Shown: positions 1 through 10,493 of the stretch, piece by piece
Layout of the letters: each line of letters opens with the position of its first letter
Numbering within the stretch: the first letter of the stretch is position 1
Position numbers and translations under genes: made by a program
The notes under the pieces: model-generated
The model's input: only the letters and a program-made list of their open reading frames with translations
The model's database searches: none
Told to the model about the DNA's origin: nothing
Assembly: GCA_029262995.1 (NCBI GenBank)
Contig: JAJCYH010000004.1
Coordinates: forward strand, 62,001-126,000
Length of the DNA: 64,000 bases
Direction: 5' to 3'
Source: Saprospiraceae bacterium
GTDB lineage: Bacteria > Bacteroidota > Bacteroidia > Chitinophagales > Saprospiraceae

Positions 1-944
<944 letters not shown>

Positions 945-969
945 TTAATAAACAGGAAAATTTAAGATC

Positions 970-1233
970 TTAAAGAATCACTAGAATGTCATCTTCTCTC
1001 ATGATCAAATAATCTTCTCCTTTGTAATTCAATTCCTGACCGGCATATTTACCATAAAGAACTGTATCACCTTTTTTAACGGTCATTTTTAGACCATCTT
1101 TTCCAGGTCCTACTGCAATTACTTTTCCTTTCTGAGGCTTTTCTTTTGCAGTGTCTGGTAGAATAATACCACCTGCTGTTTTGGTTTCCGCCTTTGCAGG
1201 CATCACAACAACTCTATCATTAATAGGCTTCAT
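970..1233 (-). CDS. groES: Co-chaperonin GroES
   Basis: This is the heptameric lid of the GroEL folding chamber. The 87-residue product has the family length and carries [16 protein letters not shown] at the N-terminus, the mobile-loop region [21 protein letters not shown], and [16 protein letters not shown] near the C-terminus. It immediately precedes groEL and presumably shares its transcript. About 176 nt separate it from secG upstream, so an independent heat-shock promoter may lie there, but no clear -7 element was recognised. Identity is secure. Confidence 0.97.
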   Translation of the reverse strand: MKPINDRVVVMPAKAETKTAGGIILPDTAKEKPQKGKVIAVGPGKDGLKMTVKKGDTVLYGKYAGQELNYKGEDYLIMREDDILVIL

Positions 1234-1409
1234 GAACTAAAATATTTTTAATTAATAAATGTGTAAGATTAATATACACAGCATCATTATCATGAAATAT
1301 GCCAATGGCTTATTTCTGACAAATTTGCTTGTTTGAATAATAAAACTGACAGTTAGTGCAGTAAGATTGAAATGCAAATGGACAAATTGTCAAACATTTC
1401 AGGAGTAGA

Positions 1410-1676
1410 TTACCCTTGAGTACTTAAAAGTCCAGAATCTCCAGCTGAATTTGTTACAACAATTGCTGTAAGAATTGCAAGAATAAACATAGTAATTGCT
1501 AGTCCCCAAGTTAATTTTTCAATAAAATCTGTAGACCTGGCAGCACCAAACATTTGGTTAGCTCCTTGACCACCAAAAGTTGAATCAACGCCTCCTCCTT
1601 TCGGATTTTGGATAAGAACAATGATCATTAGCAAAATGCAATTCAAGGCGATCAAAAGTGTTAATACTGTTACCAT
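1410..1676 (-). CDS. secG: Preprotein translocase subunit SecG
   Basis: SecG is the small auxiliary subunit of the SecYEG channel in the inner membrane. The 88-residue protein has two hydrophobic helices (about residues 2-22 and 56-76). Between them lies the characteristic cytoplasmic loop VLIQNPKGGGVDSTFGGQGA followed by NQMFGAARSTDF. Its start codon overlaps the stop codon of the upstream TPR gene as TAATG, which indicates translational coupling. It closes the miaB-to-secG run ahead of groES. Length and loop match the family. Confidence 0.95.
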   Translation of the reverse strand: MVTVLTLLIALNCILLMIIVLIQNPKGGGVDSTFGGQGANQMFGAARSTDFIEKLTWGLAITMFILAILTAIVVTNSAGDSGLLSTQG

Positions 1677-2455
1677 TAGATTTTATCTTTAATTTTTTCA
1701 ATTTCAGCCGCAAAGAAACTACTTTTTTCGGGATTTTTCAAGCTAAGCGTTTCGTATATTTCTATTGCTTTGTCAAAATATCCTTGGTTTTCATACAATT
1801 TAGCAAGGCTCTCTGTGGCAATTTCTTCTTTAGGCATCACACTATCTTCAATAATGTGGTTAATCTTATCTTTTTTCTTCTTCTTAGATTTCTTAGATTT
1901 TGAAGTTTTCTTATTCGATATCTTGATATTTGTTTGAGATATTGAGTTCAACCAGATGGTAAAATCATCCAATTCTATCTCTTCGTCCACAACAGAAGTT
2001 GTCTGTTTCTTAGTTTTTGTGGTAGGTGTTTTAGTTTTAGACGTTTCTAATTCTTTAGTAGCGTTATCAAAAGACAAAACCTCAAGCTTTTCATTAATAG
2101 CTGTAGATTCCTTTTTCTCAGGTTCAAGGGTTATGGATTCTTCTTCTGGAGTTCTGGACTTTTTTATTGTTTTTTTCTTTATAGGCTTTACCTTTTGGTT
2201 CTTTACCTTCTTGTCCTTTGTTTTCTTAAGATCTACACTATCCAAAATAACAACATCCGAATTAGGGTCGTTGCTTTCTTTTGTCGCATCAAACCAATTG
2301 TAACGCATTAGATTAAATATAGCCTTATCTCCATTTTTATGCTTTAGATAATGTACATTTTGGGAATAGGGAGCTTTCTCCTCTAATAATCTAAGTTCTT
2401 CATCAGACAAACTGTGATCTGTGCTAAGCCATTTATGTAATTTGTCTTCAGACAT
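1676..2455 (-). CDS. Conserved hypothetical protein with C-terminal TPR
   Basis: No specific function can be assigned. The 259-residue product has a globular N-terminal part ([20 protein letters not shown]), a long highly charged low-complexity middle rich in Lys, Thr and Glu (about residues 80-205), and a C-terminal TPR-like hairpin ([20 protein letters not shown] and onwards). There is no signal peptide or membrane segment, so it is probably cytoplasmic. It lies between lptE (10 nt upstream) and secG (overlapping TAATG). A TPR gene in this position is familiar from Bacteroidota genomes, which suggests but does not show a role in envelope biogenesis. Confidence 0.75.
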   Translation of the reverse strand: MSEDKLHKWLSTDHSLSDEELRLLEEKAPYSQNVHYLKHKNGDKAIFNLMRYNWFDATKESNDPNSDVVILDSVDLKKTKDKKVKNQKVKPIKKKTIKKSRTPEEESITLEPEKKESTAINEKLEVLSFDNATKELETSKTKTPTTKTKKQTTSVVDEEIELDDFTIWLNSISQTNIKISNKKTSKSKKSKKKKKDKINHIIEDSVMPKEEIATESLAKLYENQGYFDKAIEIYETLSLKNPEKSSFFAAEIEKIKDKI

Positions 2456-2465
2456 TTATAGGGAT

Positions 2466-2972
2466 TTACCAGTTTGTAAAGCTATCATTAAATATTCTTT
2501 CTACAATATCTTCAATGATTTCTGCTATAAGATTATCCTGTAATGTCTGAAAGTCAGCATTGCTATCAAAATCTTCGAAGTCATTGTAATTTTTATCCCA
2601 ATTATCGTCAGGGTTCTTTTCATTGACGTAACTTACTTTAACGCCAATTTCTAATCTGTTAAGACTCGTCGTGTTGTTTTCATTCGCTGCAACTGGTCTA
2701 ATCGTATATTGGGTAACACTACCTGAAAATATAACATCTGGAAGATCATTATTATTTACCAATCTGGATTCTTCTCGTATTTTTTCTCTTAAAGCTTCCG
2801 TAAAAAGTTGGTTTATATCAATTGGTGCATCAGGATTGGATAATGAAAAATTATCTACATAAAAGCTATTGATATCAGATGGAATTGAAATTCCTTTAAA
2901 ATTATAGCAGGATGCCATAGTTATACAACAAAAAAGTACTATTGACAATATAAACTTAGATCGCAATGTCAT
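2466..2972 (-). CDS. lptE: LptE-like outer-membrane LPS assembly lipoprotein
   Basis: LptE plugs the LptD barrel that places LPS in the outer membrane. The protein (168 residues from the ATG at 2970-2972) begins with a lipoprotein signal, MTLRSKFILSIVLFCCITMASC, with Cys as the probable lipidation site. It continues with YNFKGISIPSDINSFYVDNF, typical of the Bacteroidota LptE family, and then a TEALREKIREESRL helix. The reading frame is open further upstream to 3020, but that extension precedes the signal peptide and overlaps the regulator gene, so the internal ATG is preferred. It then overlaps the upstream gene by 17 nt. The assignment rests on motif resemblance and gene order. Confidence 0.85.
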   Translation of the reverse strand: MTLRSKFILSIVLFCCITMASCYNFKGISIPSDINSFYVDNFSLSNPDAPIDINQLFTEALREKIREESRLVNNNDLPDVIFSGSVTQYTIRPVAANENNTTSLNRLEIGVKVSYVNEKNPDDNWDKNYNDFEDFDSNADFQTLQDNLIAEIIEDIVERIFNDSFTNW

Positions 2973-4218
2973 ATTCTTTGATCTTTCGATATAAGGTTCT
3001 TTCAGAAATTCCCAACTCATCGGCAGCGTCTTTTCTTCTACCTTTATGTTTTTTAAGGGCTTTAAGTATCAGTTCTTTGGTTTTTTGTTCAAGAGACAAA
3101 CTTTCTTCAACTTCTTCTGCATTATTATAATTTTGTTCATAATCTCTAATCAAGACAGGTCCGTCAGAATATTTTTCAAAACCAGGAACATCTTCATCTT
3201 CATAGTTTTCGCGAGAAGATTCATGAACTGAAGATTCATGTTCCCGGTATTCAGAAAATCCTCTTGAAGGAGGTAGAGATGGCATTTTCAAATCGTTTCT
3301 TTGAACCAATTCAAATACAAGGGTTTTTAAGTCGTTTATATCGTTTTTCATCTCGAAGAGAAATTTGTATAGAATTTCTCTTTCTTCGAATTCAGCATTT
3401 GAAAAAGTTCCACTTTTTGAGGGAAGATTACGCTTGGCGATTTGAGGAGCAACATTTAGGATGTCTTGGGCTGAAATTAAACTGTCTTCTGATAAAACCG
3501 ACAATTGTTCAACCAGATTTCTAAGTTCTCTAATGTTTCCTGGCCACCTATAATTTTTTAATAGAAGTTTAGCCTGTTCATCAGGACGAAGTGTCTCTGT
3601 CTTGTATTTTTCTGCAAAATCAGAAGCAAACTTTCTGAACAAAATGGAAATGTCTTCTCGTCGCTCATGAAGTGCAGGTACTCTAATGGGGACTGTGTTA
3701 AGTCGGTAGTAAAGGTCTTCTCTGAATTTATTTTTATTAACCTTTTCCAAAAGATCAACATTAGTAGCGGTTATAATTCGAACATTGGTTTTGTTTACTT
3801 TGGAAGAACCAACTTTCATATATTCTCCACTTTCAAGTATTCTTAAAAGGTAAGCCTGGGTATCCAATGGCATTTCACCAATTTCATCTAAAAAGATCGT
3901 ACCATTATTTACGGTTTCAAAGTAACCTTTTCGATCACTTGTCGCTCCTGTGTAAGCTCCTTTTTCGTGTCCAAATAGCTCTGAATTGATTGTGCCCTCT
4001 GGAATGGCTCCAGTATTGATTGCAATAAAGGCGTTATGTTTTCTTGGGCTGAATTCATGAATGATTTTTGAAATCACCTCCTTTCCTACACCACTTTCAC
4101 CCTGAATAAGGACGGTAAGATCTGTTGCCGCCACTCTTACTGCAGTAGATAAAGCCCTGTCTAAGGCTTCGGAACGACCTACTATTCCATAACGTTGTTT
4201 GACGACTTGTAAATTCAT
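2956..4218 (-). CDS. Sigma-54-dependent transcriptional activator, AAA+ and Fis-type HTH
   Basis: This enhancer-binding protein remodels RNA polymerase carrying sigma-54. It starts almost directly with the AAA+ domain: Walker A GESGVGKE near residue 40, the sigma-54 contact loop as GAYTGA (consensus GAFTGA), Walker B GTIFLDEIGE, and an arginine-finger region around FREDLYYRLN. A variable linker follows (about 280-370). The C-terminus is a Fis-type helix-turn-helix, KHKGRRKDAADELGISERTL. There is no N-terminal receiver or GAF domain, so its signal input is unclear. It begins 1 nt after miaB ends. Its regulon cannot be read from the sequence. Confidence 0.93.
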   Translation of the reverse strand: MNLQVVKQRYGIVGRSEALDRALSTAVRVAATDLTVLIQGESGVGKEVISKIIHEFSPRKHNAFIAINTGAIPEGTINSELFGHEKGAYTGATSDRKGYFETVNNGTIFLDEIGEMPLDTQAYLLRILESGEYMKVGSSKVNKTNVRIITATNVDLLEKVNKNKFREDLYYRLNTVPIRVPALHERREDISILFRKFASDFAEKYKTETLRPDEQAKLLLKNYRWPGNIRELRNLVEQLSVLSEDSLISAQDILNVAPQIAKRNLPSKSGTFSNAEFEEREILYKFLFEMKNDINDLKTLVFELVQRNDLKMPSLPPSRGFSEYREHESSVHESSRENYEDEDVPGFEKYSDGPVLIRDYEQNYNNAEEVEESLSLEQKTKELILKALKKHKGRRKDAADELGISERTLYRKIKEYDIAI

Positions 4219-4219
4219 A

Positions 4220-5650
4220 TTACTGGTTTATAATTTCCCCCTTGAGGGTACTATTGGTAGCTTCGTGTATTCTAACGTTTACATAATCACCTTTCTTATA
4301 GTTTCCAGTTTTTGGAAAGACTACCATTTTGTACTGACTGGTTCTGCCTTTAAAAGCTAAATCGGAACGCTTAGAGTTACCTTCAATTAGAACTTCAAAG
4401 CTTTTACCAATATCCTTTTGATTCAAATCATGAGCTACCTCTGATTGAACATCTATAACTTCGCTTAATCTTCTTTTCTTTACTTCTAGTGGTACATCAT
4501 CCTGATATTTTTTTGCTGCCAATGTTCCAGGTCTTTCGGAATAATAGAACATATAAGAAAGTGAATATTTGGATTTTCTAATAACATCCAAAGTTTCTTG
4601 ATGATCTTCTTCTGTTTCTGAACAGAAGCCAGTGATGATATCAGATGAGATTGTACAATCTGGAATAACTTCATAAATCCTCGCAACTTTCTTGTCATAC
4701 CATTCTCGATCATATGTTCTGTTCATCAGTTTAAGTATTCTACTATTTCCAGACTGAACAGGAAGATGAATATAGTTACACACGTTCTTGTAATCTCTTA
4801 TAGTATATAGTACTTCATCTGTAATATCCTTAGGGTGAGAAGTTGAAAACCGAACGCGCAATAATGGATTAACTTCAGCAACCATAACCAGCAAGTCTGC
4901 AAAGCTCACAATCTTTTTGGTTTCTGGGTCCTCCCATTTATACGAATCTACATTTTGTCCTAATAATGTTACTTCATTATAATTTCTATCATACAGATCC
5001 TGTGCTTCAGCAACTATAGAATAGGCATCTCTGGAACGCTCTCTTCCTCTAGTAAAGGGGACAACGCAAAAGGAACACATATTATCGCAGCCTCTCATTA
5101 TCGATATAAACCCTGAAATACCATTTGAGTCTAATCTTAAAGGTGAAATATCAGCATAAGTTTCTTCTCTTGATAACAGCACATTTACGCCTCTATCACC
5201 ATCTTCAGCACCTCTTAGTAAAACAGGTAGATCTCGATAGGCATCTGGACCAACAACGATGTCTACAAGTTTTTCTTGTTCCAGTAACTTATGTTTCAAG
5301 CGCTCTGCCATACAACCAAGGATTCCAATCATTGTTCCTGGTTTTTTGGATTTAACTTTATTAAACATAAAGAGGCGGTTTCTTACAGTATCTTCCGCTT
5401 TCTCTCTAATAGAGCAGGTATTAACCAAGATCAGATCGGCTTCTTCCATAATTTTCGTTGAACCGTAACCTTCTTTTACAAGAATTGAAGCTACAATTTC
5501 AGAATCGCTGAAATTCATGGCACATCCATAACTTTCTATATAGAACTTCTTATCGGTTATAGAGTCGGAATAAGATTCAATTACCTGGCCTTGCGCATCA
5601 GGGTTAATTTTTTTGACAATATTTTCTAAGCTTGGATTGTTATCGTACAT
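4220..5650 (-). CDS. miaB: tRNA-2-methylthio-N6-dimethylallyladenosine synthase MiaB
   Basis: This radical-SAM methylthiotransferase converts i6A37 to ms2i6A37 in tRNAs reading UNN codons. Visible parts are an N-terminal UPF0004 domain with three Cys ([37 protein letters not shown]), the radical-SAM motif [20 protein letters not shown], and a C-terminal TRAM domain. The start at 5648-5650 ([10 protein letters not shown]) is preferred. The frame continues upstream to 5704, but a TAATTTTG -7 element at 5671-5678 would place the transcript start inside that extension. It is the first gene of a five-gene run down to secG. Confidence 0.96.
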   Translation of the reverse strand: MYDNNPSLENIVKKINPDAQGQVIESYSDSITDKKFYIESYGCAMNFSDSEIVASILVKEGYGSTKIMEEADLILVNTCSIREKAEDTVRNRLFMFNKVKSKKPGTMIGILGCMAERLKHKLLEQEKLVDIVVGPDAYRDLPVLLRGAEDGDRGVNVLLSREETYADISPLRLDSNGISGFISIMRGCDNMCSFCVVPFTRGRERSRDAYSIVAEAQDLYDRNYNEVTLLGQNVDSYKWEDPETKKIVSFADLLVMVAEVNPLLRVRFSTSHPKDITDEVLYTIRDYKNVCNYIHLPVQSGNSRILKLMNRTYDREWYDKKVARIYEVIPDCTISSDIITGFCSETEEDHQETLDVIRKSKYSLSYMFYYSERPGTLAAKKYQDDVPLEVKKRRLSEVIDVQSEVAHDLNQKDIGKSFEVLIEGNSKRSDLAFKGRTSQYKMVVFPKTGNYKKGDYVNVRIHEATNSTLKGEIINQ

Positions 5651-5670
5651 AAGAGATTTAATATTGACCG

Positions 5671-5678
5671 CAAAATTA
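5671..5678 (-). promoter_or_regulatory. Candidate Bacteroidota -7 promoter element upstream of miaB
   Basis: On the minus strand the bases read TAATTTTG, a match to the TAnnTTTG -7 element of the primary sigma factor of Bacteroidota. A TTG at 5702-5704 is a possible -33 element, although the 23-nt spacing is a little wide. A start of transcription about 7 nt downstream would leave a short leader before the ATG at 5650. Mapping of the transcript 5' end would test this. Confidence 0.4.
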
Positions 5679-5852
5679 ATATAAAACCAAAAGTATTGTG
5701 ACAATCTGTCAGTTTTGCCTTGAAAAAAAACTAATTTTGGCGTCTGGGACTGCTTTTAACGAATATTTAATACCATCAGACTACTCCGATTGGTAACAAT
5801 TAAATGCCATTGACGTCAAACTAATGATTCATTTACTTAAAATTTGATGATT

Positions 5853-6779
5853 ATGAAACGCTTAACCGTAATATGCACTTTAATTTGTTCAGTATTCCTT
5901 GCTAAAGCTCAGGATCTGGAAAGCGAAATGGGATTTTTATATGTCAAGGCAGATTATTTGCTGCAAACTGACAGATATGAAGATGCCATTCTTGAATTCA
6001 ATAAAATTATAGATCAAAATCCAAAATTTAAAGATGCTTTATACAAAAGAGCATCTGCAAAATTTGCTATTGCAGCCTTCAAGGGTACAAAAAATGATTT
6101 GCTATTATCTTTCGATGTCATTGGTATAACTCCTGAAAGTTTATTGCTGTTTGGGCAAACTCAAAAAAACCTTAATGAAAATGATGCTGCGTCAAACACC
6201 CTAAAAACTGCATCTCTCTTGTATACGAAAGAAGAGAACAATAGTTCAGTTTCCAAAAAAACAAGAAAACCATCTACTAAGACCAGAGTAAATGAAAAAT
6301 CCAATGGCGATGAAAAGTCGACGGGAGAAAAATTAAAAGATGGGATGAATGAACTTGACGAGAAAGTAAATGATATCCTTGGAGGCCTTTTGGGAAATGA
6401 AGATGATAACTTATCTGACGGTGAACAAGAAGAAGATCCTTATGAAGAGGAAGTATATAAGCCAGACCTACGTACCAATGAAATATTTATTGATGAAGAT
6501 TTGACTATTGTTATAAAAGACGGGTTAGGAGGTAGAAAGATCCTACAGCAACCTAATATATTGATATTGTCTGAAACCTCTGGAGATGTAACTGTTGATG
6601 TATGTGTAGATGAAAATGGAAAGGTTACGTCTGCTGTTTTTAATAAAGATAAATCTACATTATCAACACAAAGTCTTGTTTCCTTGGCTGTCAGAAAGTC
6701 TAAGGAATATTGGTTTGAACGCTCTGATCAGAATGAAATTTGCGGGATAATGATTTTTAGGATAACAGGAAGATCTTAA
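5853..6779 (+). CDS. Secreted TPR protein with TonB-C-like C-terminal domain, function unknown
   Basis: I do not recognise a named gene. The product (308 residues from the ATG at 5853) has a signal peptide, MKRLTVICTLICSVFLAKAQ, and then TPR-like helices (about 25-120, e.g. LQTDRYEDAILEFNKIIDQN). A charged low-complexity linker follows (about 130-210). The C-terminal 95 residues (NILILSETSGDVTVDVCVDE, then ENGKVTSAVFNKDKST) resemble the TonB C-terminal fold. It is probably a periplasmic or outer-membrane-associated scaffold. Upstream TTG and ATG codons at 5844 and 5847 are alternative starts. The next gene begins 13 nt downstream and may be co-transcribed. Confidence 0.7.
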   Translation: MKRLTVICTLICSVFLAKAQDLESEMGFLYVKADYLLQTDRYEDAILEFNKIIDQNPKFKDALYKRASAKFAIAAFKGTKNDLLLSFDVIGITPESLLLFGQTQKNLNENDAASNTLKTASLLYTKEENNSSVSKKTRKPSTKTRVNEKSNGDEKSTGEKLKDGMNELDEKVNDILGGLLGNEDDNLSDGEQEEDPYEEEVYKPDLRTNEIFIDEDLTIVIKDGLGGRKILQQPNILILSETSGDVTVDVCVDENGKVTSAVFNKDKSTLSTQSLVSLAVRKSKEYWFERSDQNEICGIMIFRITGRS

Positions 6780-6792
6780 TTTATCGAGTAAC

Positions 6793-7428
6793 ATGAAAGA
6801 AACGCTTAAAAAGATAATGTTGTCATTCCTTTTGATGACATCTATGAGTGTGGTAGCCTCAGCGCAATTTGGAATTGGTGCCACATTATCCAATGATTTT
6901 TACAATAGGTACAGCAACCCAAGTGATGATATTGCTCACAGTGCAAACGGAAGTATATTGTTGAATTTGGGTCTAGGCCCAAAAATATGGGTTGGTGGGG
7001 AAAGCTTTTCCATATCTTTAGAATCACAGGCAGTCATTGGATTTTTTGGAATATCTGTGCCAGATACAAAAGGATTGGGAAATCTTGCTTTTCCAATTAT
7101 GGCTAAGATGAATTTTGCTGGAATGTCAGGCATGAACAAAGAAGGGCGGTTTGGATTATCACTAGGAGGTGGAATCCAATACAATCGAACAGAACTTTAT
7201 TATCTAAGCAATGACTATGAAGAGAGGGGTGTTGAAAGGTCATACTTTAAAACCTATATAATTCACGCAGGATATGGTTTTGGAATATCTGGTTTTGCAG
7301 CACAATTTTTTGTGAGATATGGCTTTAACCCTGATCTCGATGGTGCTAACTCTTTAAATATAGGCATTCAATACGACTTTAATTTCTCTAAGTTGAAAAA
7401 TATTGATGATCCCAATAGTCGCTTGTAA
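6793..7428 (+). CDS. Outer-membrane beta-barrel protein, function unknown
   Basis: The 211-residue product has an N-terminal signal peptide (MKETLKKIMLSFLLMTSMSV, cleavage probably after ASA) and then alternating hydrophobic and aromatic strands with Gly-rich turns (GIGATLSNDFYNRYSN, GRFGLSLGGGIQYNRTE, YIIHAGYGFGISGFAAQFFV), as expected of a small outer-membrane barrel. The C-terminal strand GANSLNIGIQYDFNFSK is amphipathic. It follows the TPR/TonB-C-like gene at 13 nt and may act with it. No enzymatic motif is visible. Confidence 0.65.
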   Translation: MKETLKKIMLSFLLMTSMSVVASAQFGIGATLSNDFYNRYSNPSDDIAHSANGSILLNLGLGPKIWVGGESFSISLESQAVIGFFGISVPDTKGLGNLAFPIMAKMNFAGMSGMNKEGRFGLSLGGGIQYNRTELYYLSNDYEERGVERSYFKTYIIHAGYGFGISGFAAQFFVRYGFNPDLDGANSLNIGIQYDFNFSKLKNIDDPNSRL

Positions 7429-7443
7429 TTAAGCCTTGTTATT

Positions 7444-8454
7444 ATGCGCATAAGCAATAACATTTCATCTAAGCCTTTTAATACCTTTGGTATAAATGCT
7501 CCAATTTCTACATTAATTGAAATTCAGTCTATTCAAGACCTTCATTTTCTAGATAGTAAAAAGGCTTATCGAGTATTAGGAGGTGGAAGCAATATCTTAA
7601 TTACAAATGAGCTAAAAGACAATGTTCTTTTAATTGATATTAAAGGAAAGGATATCATAAAAGATTCAGAAAAATATGTTTTGATAAAAGTTGGTGCAGG
7701 TGAAAATTGGCATCATACTGTATTATGGGCTCTTGATAATGAATTTGGTGGTATCGAAAACCTTTCTTTAATTCCTGGAAAATGTGGAGCAGCTCCAATG
7801 CAAAATATTGGTGCCTATGGTGTGGAGATAAAAGATGTATTGCATTCGATATATTGTTATGATCTGCATATGAAACAGGAATTTACATTCCACCATAGCG
7901 AATGCGGATTTGATTATCGAACCAGTCATTTTAAGACAAGTTGGAAGGACAGGTTTATCATTACTTCAATAGTTTTAAAGTTGAGTAAAGCTCCTTTTCA
8001 TGTTATCAATACCACATATGGTGCGATTCAGTCGCAGCTAACCGAAAAAGGCATTATAAATCCTGGGATCAGAGAAGTAAGTAACACCGTTATTGAGATT
8101 CGTCAATCCAAATTGCCTGATCCATCGATAGTTGGAAATGCAGGATCATTTTTTAAGAACCCCATTGTAAGCAATGAAAAGTATCTTGGAATTAAAGCTT
8201 TATTTTCAGATATAGTTGCCTACCCAAGTTCTGGTAAAAAGAAACTTGCTGCTGGTTGGCTCATTGACAATTGTGGATGGAAGGGCTTTGAAGACCCAAG
8301 TGGAGCAGGAACATATGGCAAGCAAGCATTGGTGATCATAAACAATGGAAATGCCTCGGGAAATGACATTCTTGCATTTTCTAAAAGAATTAGTGAATCC
8401 GTTTATGAGAAATATGGCGTAGAGCTAGAACCAGAAGTAAATATCTGGCCTTAA
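7444..8454 (+). CDS. murB: UDP-N-acetylenolpyruvoylglucosamine reductase MurB
   Basis: MurB is the FAD/NADPH enzyme that reduces UDP-GlcNAc-enolpyruvate to UDP-MurNAc in peptidoglycan synthesis. The 336-residue length fits the E. coli-like (type I) enzymes. Visible motifs are the N-terminal SKPFNTFGINAP, the FAD-binding VLGGGSNILITNE, the type I loop MQNIGAYGVEIKDVL, and the substrate and active-site segment VGNAGSFFKNPIVS containing the catalytic Ser. It starts 15 nt after the barrel gene and ends in a 4-nt convergent overlap with the rhodanese gene. Confidence 0.96.
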   Translation: MRISNNISSKPFNTFGINAPISTLIEIQSIQDLHFLDSKKAYRVLGGGSNILITNELKDNVLLIDIKGKDIIKDSEKYVLIKVGAGENWHHTVLWALDNEFGGIENLSLIPGKCGAAPMQNIGAYGVEIKDVLHSIYCYDLHMKQEFTFHHSECGFDYRTSHFKTSWKDRFIITSIVLKLSKAPFHVINTTYGAIQSQLTEKGIINPGIREVSNTVIEIRQSKLPDPSIVGNAGSFFKNPIVSNEKYLGIKALFSDIVAYPSSGKKKLAAGWLIDNCGWKGFEDPSGAGTYGKQALVIINNGNASGNDILAFSKRISESVYEKYGVELEPEVNIWP

Positions 8455-8768
8455 TAGCTTGGAAGAGAAGGATCAATTTCTTTTGCCCATGCAAGAATTC
8501 CTCCTTCCAAATTATATAAGTTATCATATCCCAATTGCGTTTCAAGTGCTAAAATTACTTGACCTGACCGTGCTCCAGACCTGCAGTATACTACTACTTT
8601 TTTATCTTTGGGAAATTTATCAATATTGTTACCGACCTCAGATACTGGAATTAATTCAGCACCAAGGTTGACCAAGTCATACTCATTTTGTTCTCTTACG
8701 TCAATTAATTTGAAGTCATGGCCTTCATCCATCATTTTTTTTAACTCAATAACATTTACTGATTTCAT
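8451..8768 (-). CDS. Single-domain rhodanese-like sulfurtransferase
   Basis: Rhodaneses carry sulfur as a persulfide on an active-site Cys. The 105-residue protein is a single domain with the family start FKLIDVREQNEYDLVNLGAE, the catalytic loop VVYCRSGARSGQ (Cys in CRSGAR) and the C-terminal signature NLEGGILAWAKEIDP. There is no signal peptide, so it is cytoplasmic. Its physiological acceptor is unknown. It is convergent with murB, sharing 4 nt at the stops. Confidence 0.9.
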   Translation of the reverse strand: MKSVNVIELKKMMDEGHDFKLIDVREQNEYDLVNLGAELIPVSEVGNNIDKFPKDKKVVVYCRSGARSGQVILALETQLGYDNLYNLEGGILAWAKEIDPSLPSY

Positions 8769-8866
8769 CTCATTAAATTTTGCGCAAAGCTATATAAAGC
8801 AAATAAAGATTAAAAAATTACATGCTCCATCTTTCATTTTTAATAATTTAATCGTTCGAACGTATT

Positions 8867-9544
8867 ATGAAATCATCAGCAATTATTGTAAGAATTCTAA
8901 TTTACCTAGCGATTTATTTTGCTTTAAGTTATTATGGCGGAACCTGGGGTTCTAAATTGCTCTATCCAGTAAGGTTACTGGTTACATTCTTACATGAACT
9001 TGGGCATGCTACAGCCGCTTTACTTACTGGAGGATCCGTTAATCGAATACAGATAAATCCTGATGGAAGTGGTTGGACAGAGACGGTGAATGGGCATAAG
9101 GCACTTACGATTATGGGAGGCTATTTGGGAAGTGCCATCTTTGGGAATATCATATTTTTAATTGGTGTCAAGTTTAAGAGTTTGGTAAAAGCCTGTATGT
9201 CATTGTTATCTCTGGTTATGGTTTTTACAGCTGTTTATTGGTTTAATTCTTTATTTACAACTGCATTATTGATTTTCTTTGGTATATCTACTTATTTCAT
9301 TGGGCTTAAGACCAGTTGGGGTAGAGAGTTTTTGATGTTTATTGGTTTGATTAGTATAATCTATATCATTCAGGATTTTGATATTGGTCCACGATCAGAT
9401 TTAGAAGCTTATGCTAAAGAATTAGTTATATTTTCGCCAGATATTTGGAAATACATTTGGCTATTTATTGTCATTCTATTATTCTTGATGAATCTTAGAT
9501 ATTTGATTAAAACTGAACAAAAGAGTAGAAGAAAAATAAAGTAA
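8867..9544 (+). CDS. M50B-like membrane metalloprotease
   Basis: The 225-residue protein has about six hydrophobic segments and a zinc-protease HExxH motif, TFLHELGHATAALLTGGSVN, near residue 45. This is followed by the strand QINPDGSGWTE, the layout of the M50B family of intramembrane-type peptidases. The substrate is unknown. A perfect 10-bp palindrome, CGTTCGAACG, lies 4 nt upstream of the start (8853-8862) and could be an operator or chance. The gene ends 4 nt before purC, so the two are probably co-transcribed. Confidence 0.75.
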   Translation: MKSSAIIVRILIYLAIYFALSYYGGTWGSKLLYPVRLLVTFLHELGHATAALLTGGSVNRIQINPDGSGWTETVNGHKALTIMGGYLGSAIFGNIIFLIGVKFKSLVKACMSLLSLVMVFTAVYWFNSLFTTALLIFFGISTYFIGLKTSWGREFLMFIGLISIIYIIQDFDIGPRSDLEAYAKELVIFSPDIWKYIWLFIVILLFLMNLRYLIKTEQKSRRKIK

Positions 9545-9548
9545 TTTC

Positions 9549-10493
9549 ATGAAGGCATTAAAAGAAACCAATTTTCAATTTCCCGGCCAACAGTCTTTTT
9601 ACAAGGGAAAAGTGAGGGATGTCTATTATTTTTCAGATCAAATATTAATTGTTGCTACTGATAGAATTTCTGCCTTCGACCATATTTTACCAAAAGCGAT
9701 TCCTTATAAAGGACAAATATTAAATCAGATTGCAGAATATTTTCTAAAGGCTTGTCAGGATATCGTCCCCATTTGGCTTGAGGCCAACCCGGATCCAAAT
9801 GTAAGTTGCGGCAAAAAAGCTGAAGCCATTAAATTAGAGATGGTCGTCCGTGGTTATCTTGTTGGTCATGCTTGGAGAGAATATAGCAGCGGAAAGAGAG
9901 AACTGTGTGGAATAATTTTGCCTGACGGAATGAAAGAGGGCGATAGGTTTATAAATCCTATAATAACTCCTGCAACCAAGGCAGATGAAGGGCATGATGA
10001 GGACATCTCGGCGGAGGAGATATTAGACCGTGAAATTGTGACAAGGCGTGATTGGGATCAATTATGTGACTATAGCCTTAAGCTCTTTGAACGGGGTACA
10101 AAAATGGCAGGAGAAAAAGGATTAATTCTGGTAGATACCAAATATGAATTTGGTGTGTGCGATGGCGAAATTATTCTTATTGATGAAATTCATACGCCTG
10201 ATAGTTCAAGATATTTTATTTTAGATGGTTACGAAAAGAGACAAGAAAATGCAGAAAAACAAAAGCAGCTTTCAAAAGAATTTGTCAGAGAATGGTTGAT
10301 GGAACAGGGATTTCAGGGCAAAGAAGGTCAAGAAATGCCAGATATGCCTGATGATTTTGTGTGTTCTATCATAGATAGATATATTGAATTGTATGAATTG
10401 TTGGTGGGGAGAAGGTTTGTTAAATCCGATTATACTGAAATCAGTTCACGTATCGAAAATAATGTATTGTCATATTTGAATTATGATGTTTAG
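9549..10493 (+). CDS. purC: Phosphoribosylaminoimidazole-succinocarboxamide synthase
   Basis: PurC (SAICAR synthase) joins aspartate to CAIR with ATP in purine biosynthesis. The 314-residue protein belongs to the longer PurC subtype. Diagnostic segments are FYKGKVRDVYYFSDQILIVA, DRISAFDHILPKAIPYKGQI, the VVRGYLVGHAWREY block, and LILVDTKYEFGVCDGEIILI followed by DEIHTPDSSRYF. It is preceded at 4 nt by the M50-like protease and overlaps the following DUF2237 gene by 11 nt. Confidence 0.96.
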   Translation: MKALKETNFQFPGQQSFYKGKVRDVYYFSDQILIVATDRISAFDHILPKAIPYKGQILNQIAEYFLKACQDIVPIWLEANPDPNVSCGKKAEAIKLEMVVRGYLVGHAWREYSSGKRELCGIILPDGMKEGDRFINPIITPATKADEGHDEDISAEEILDREIVTRRDWDQLCDYSLKLFERGTKMAGEKGLILVDTKYEFGVCDGEIILIDEIHTPDSSRYFILDGYEKRQENAEKQKQLSKEFVREWLMEQGFQGKEGQEMPDMPDDFVCSIIDRYIELYELLVGRRFVKSDYTEISSRIENNVLSYLNYDV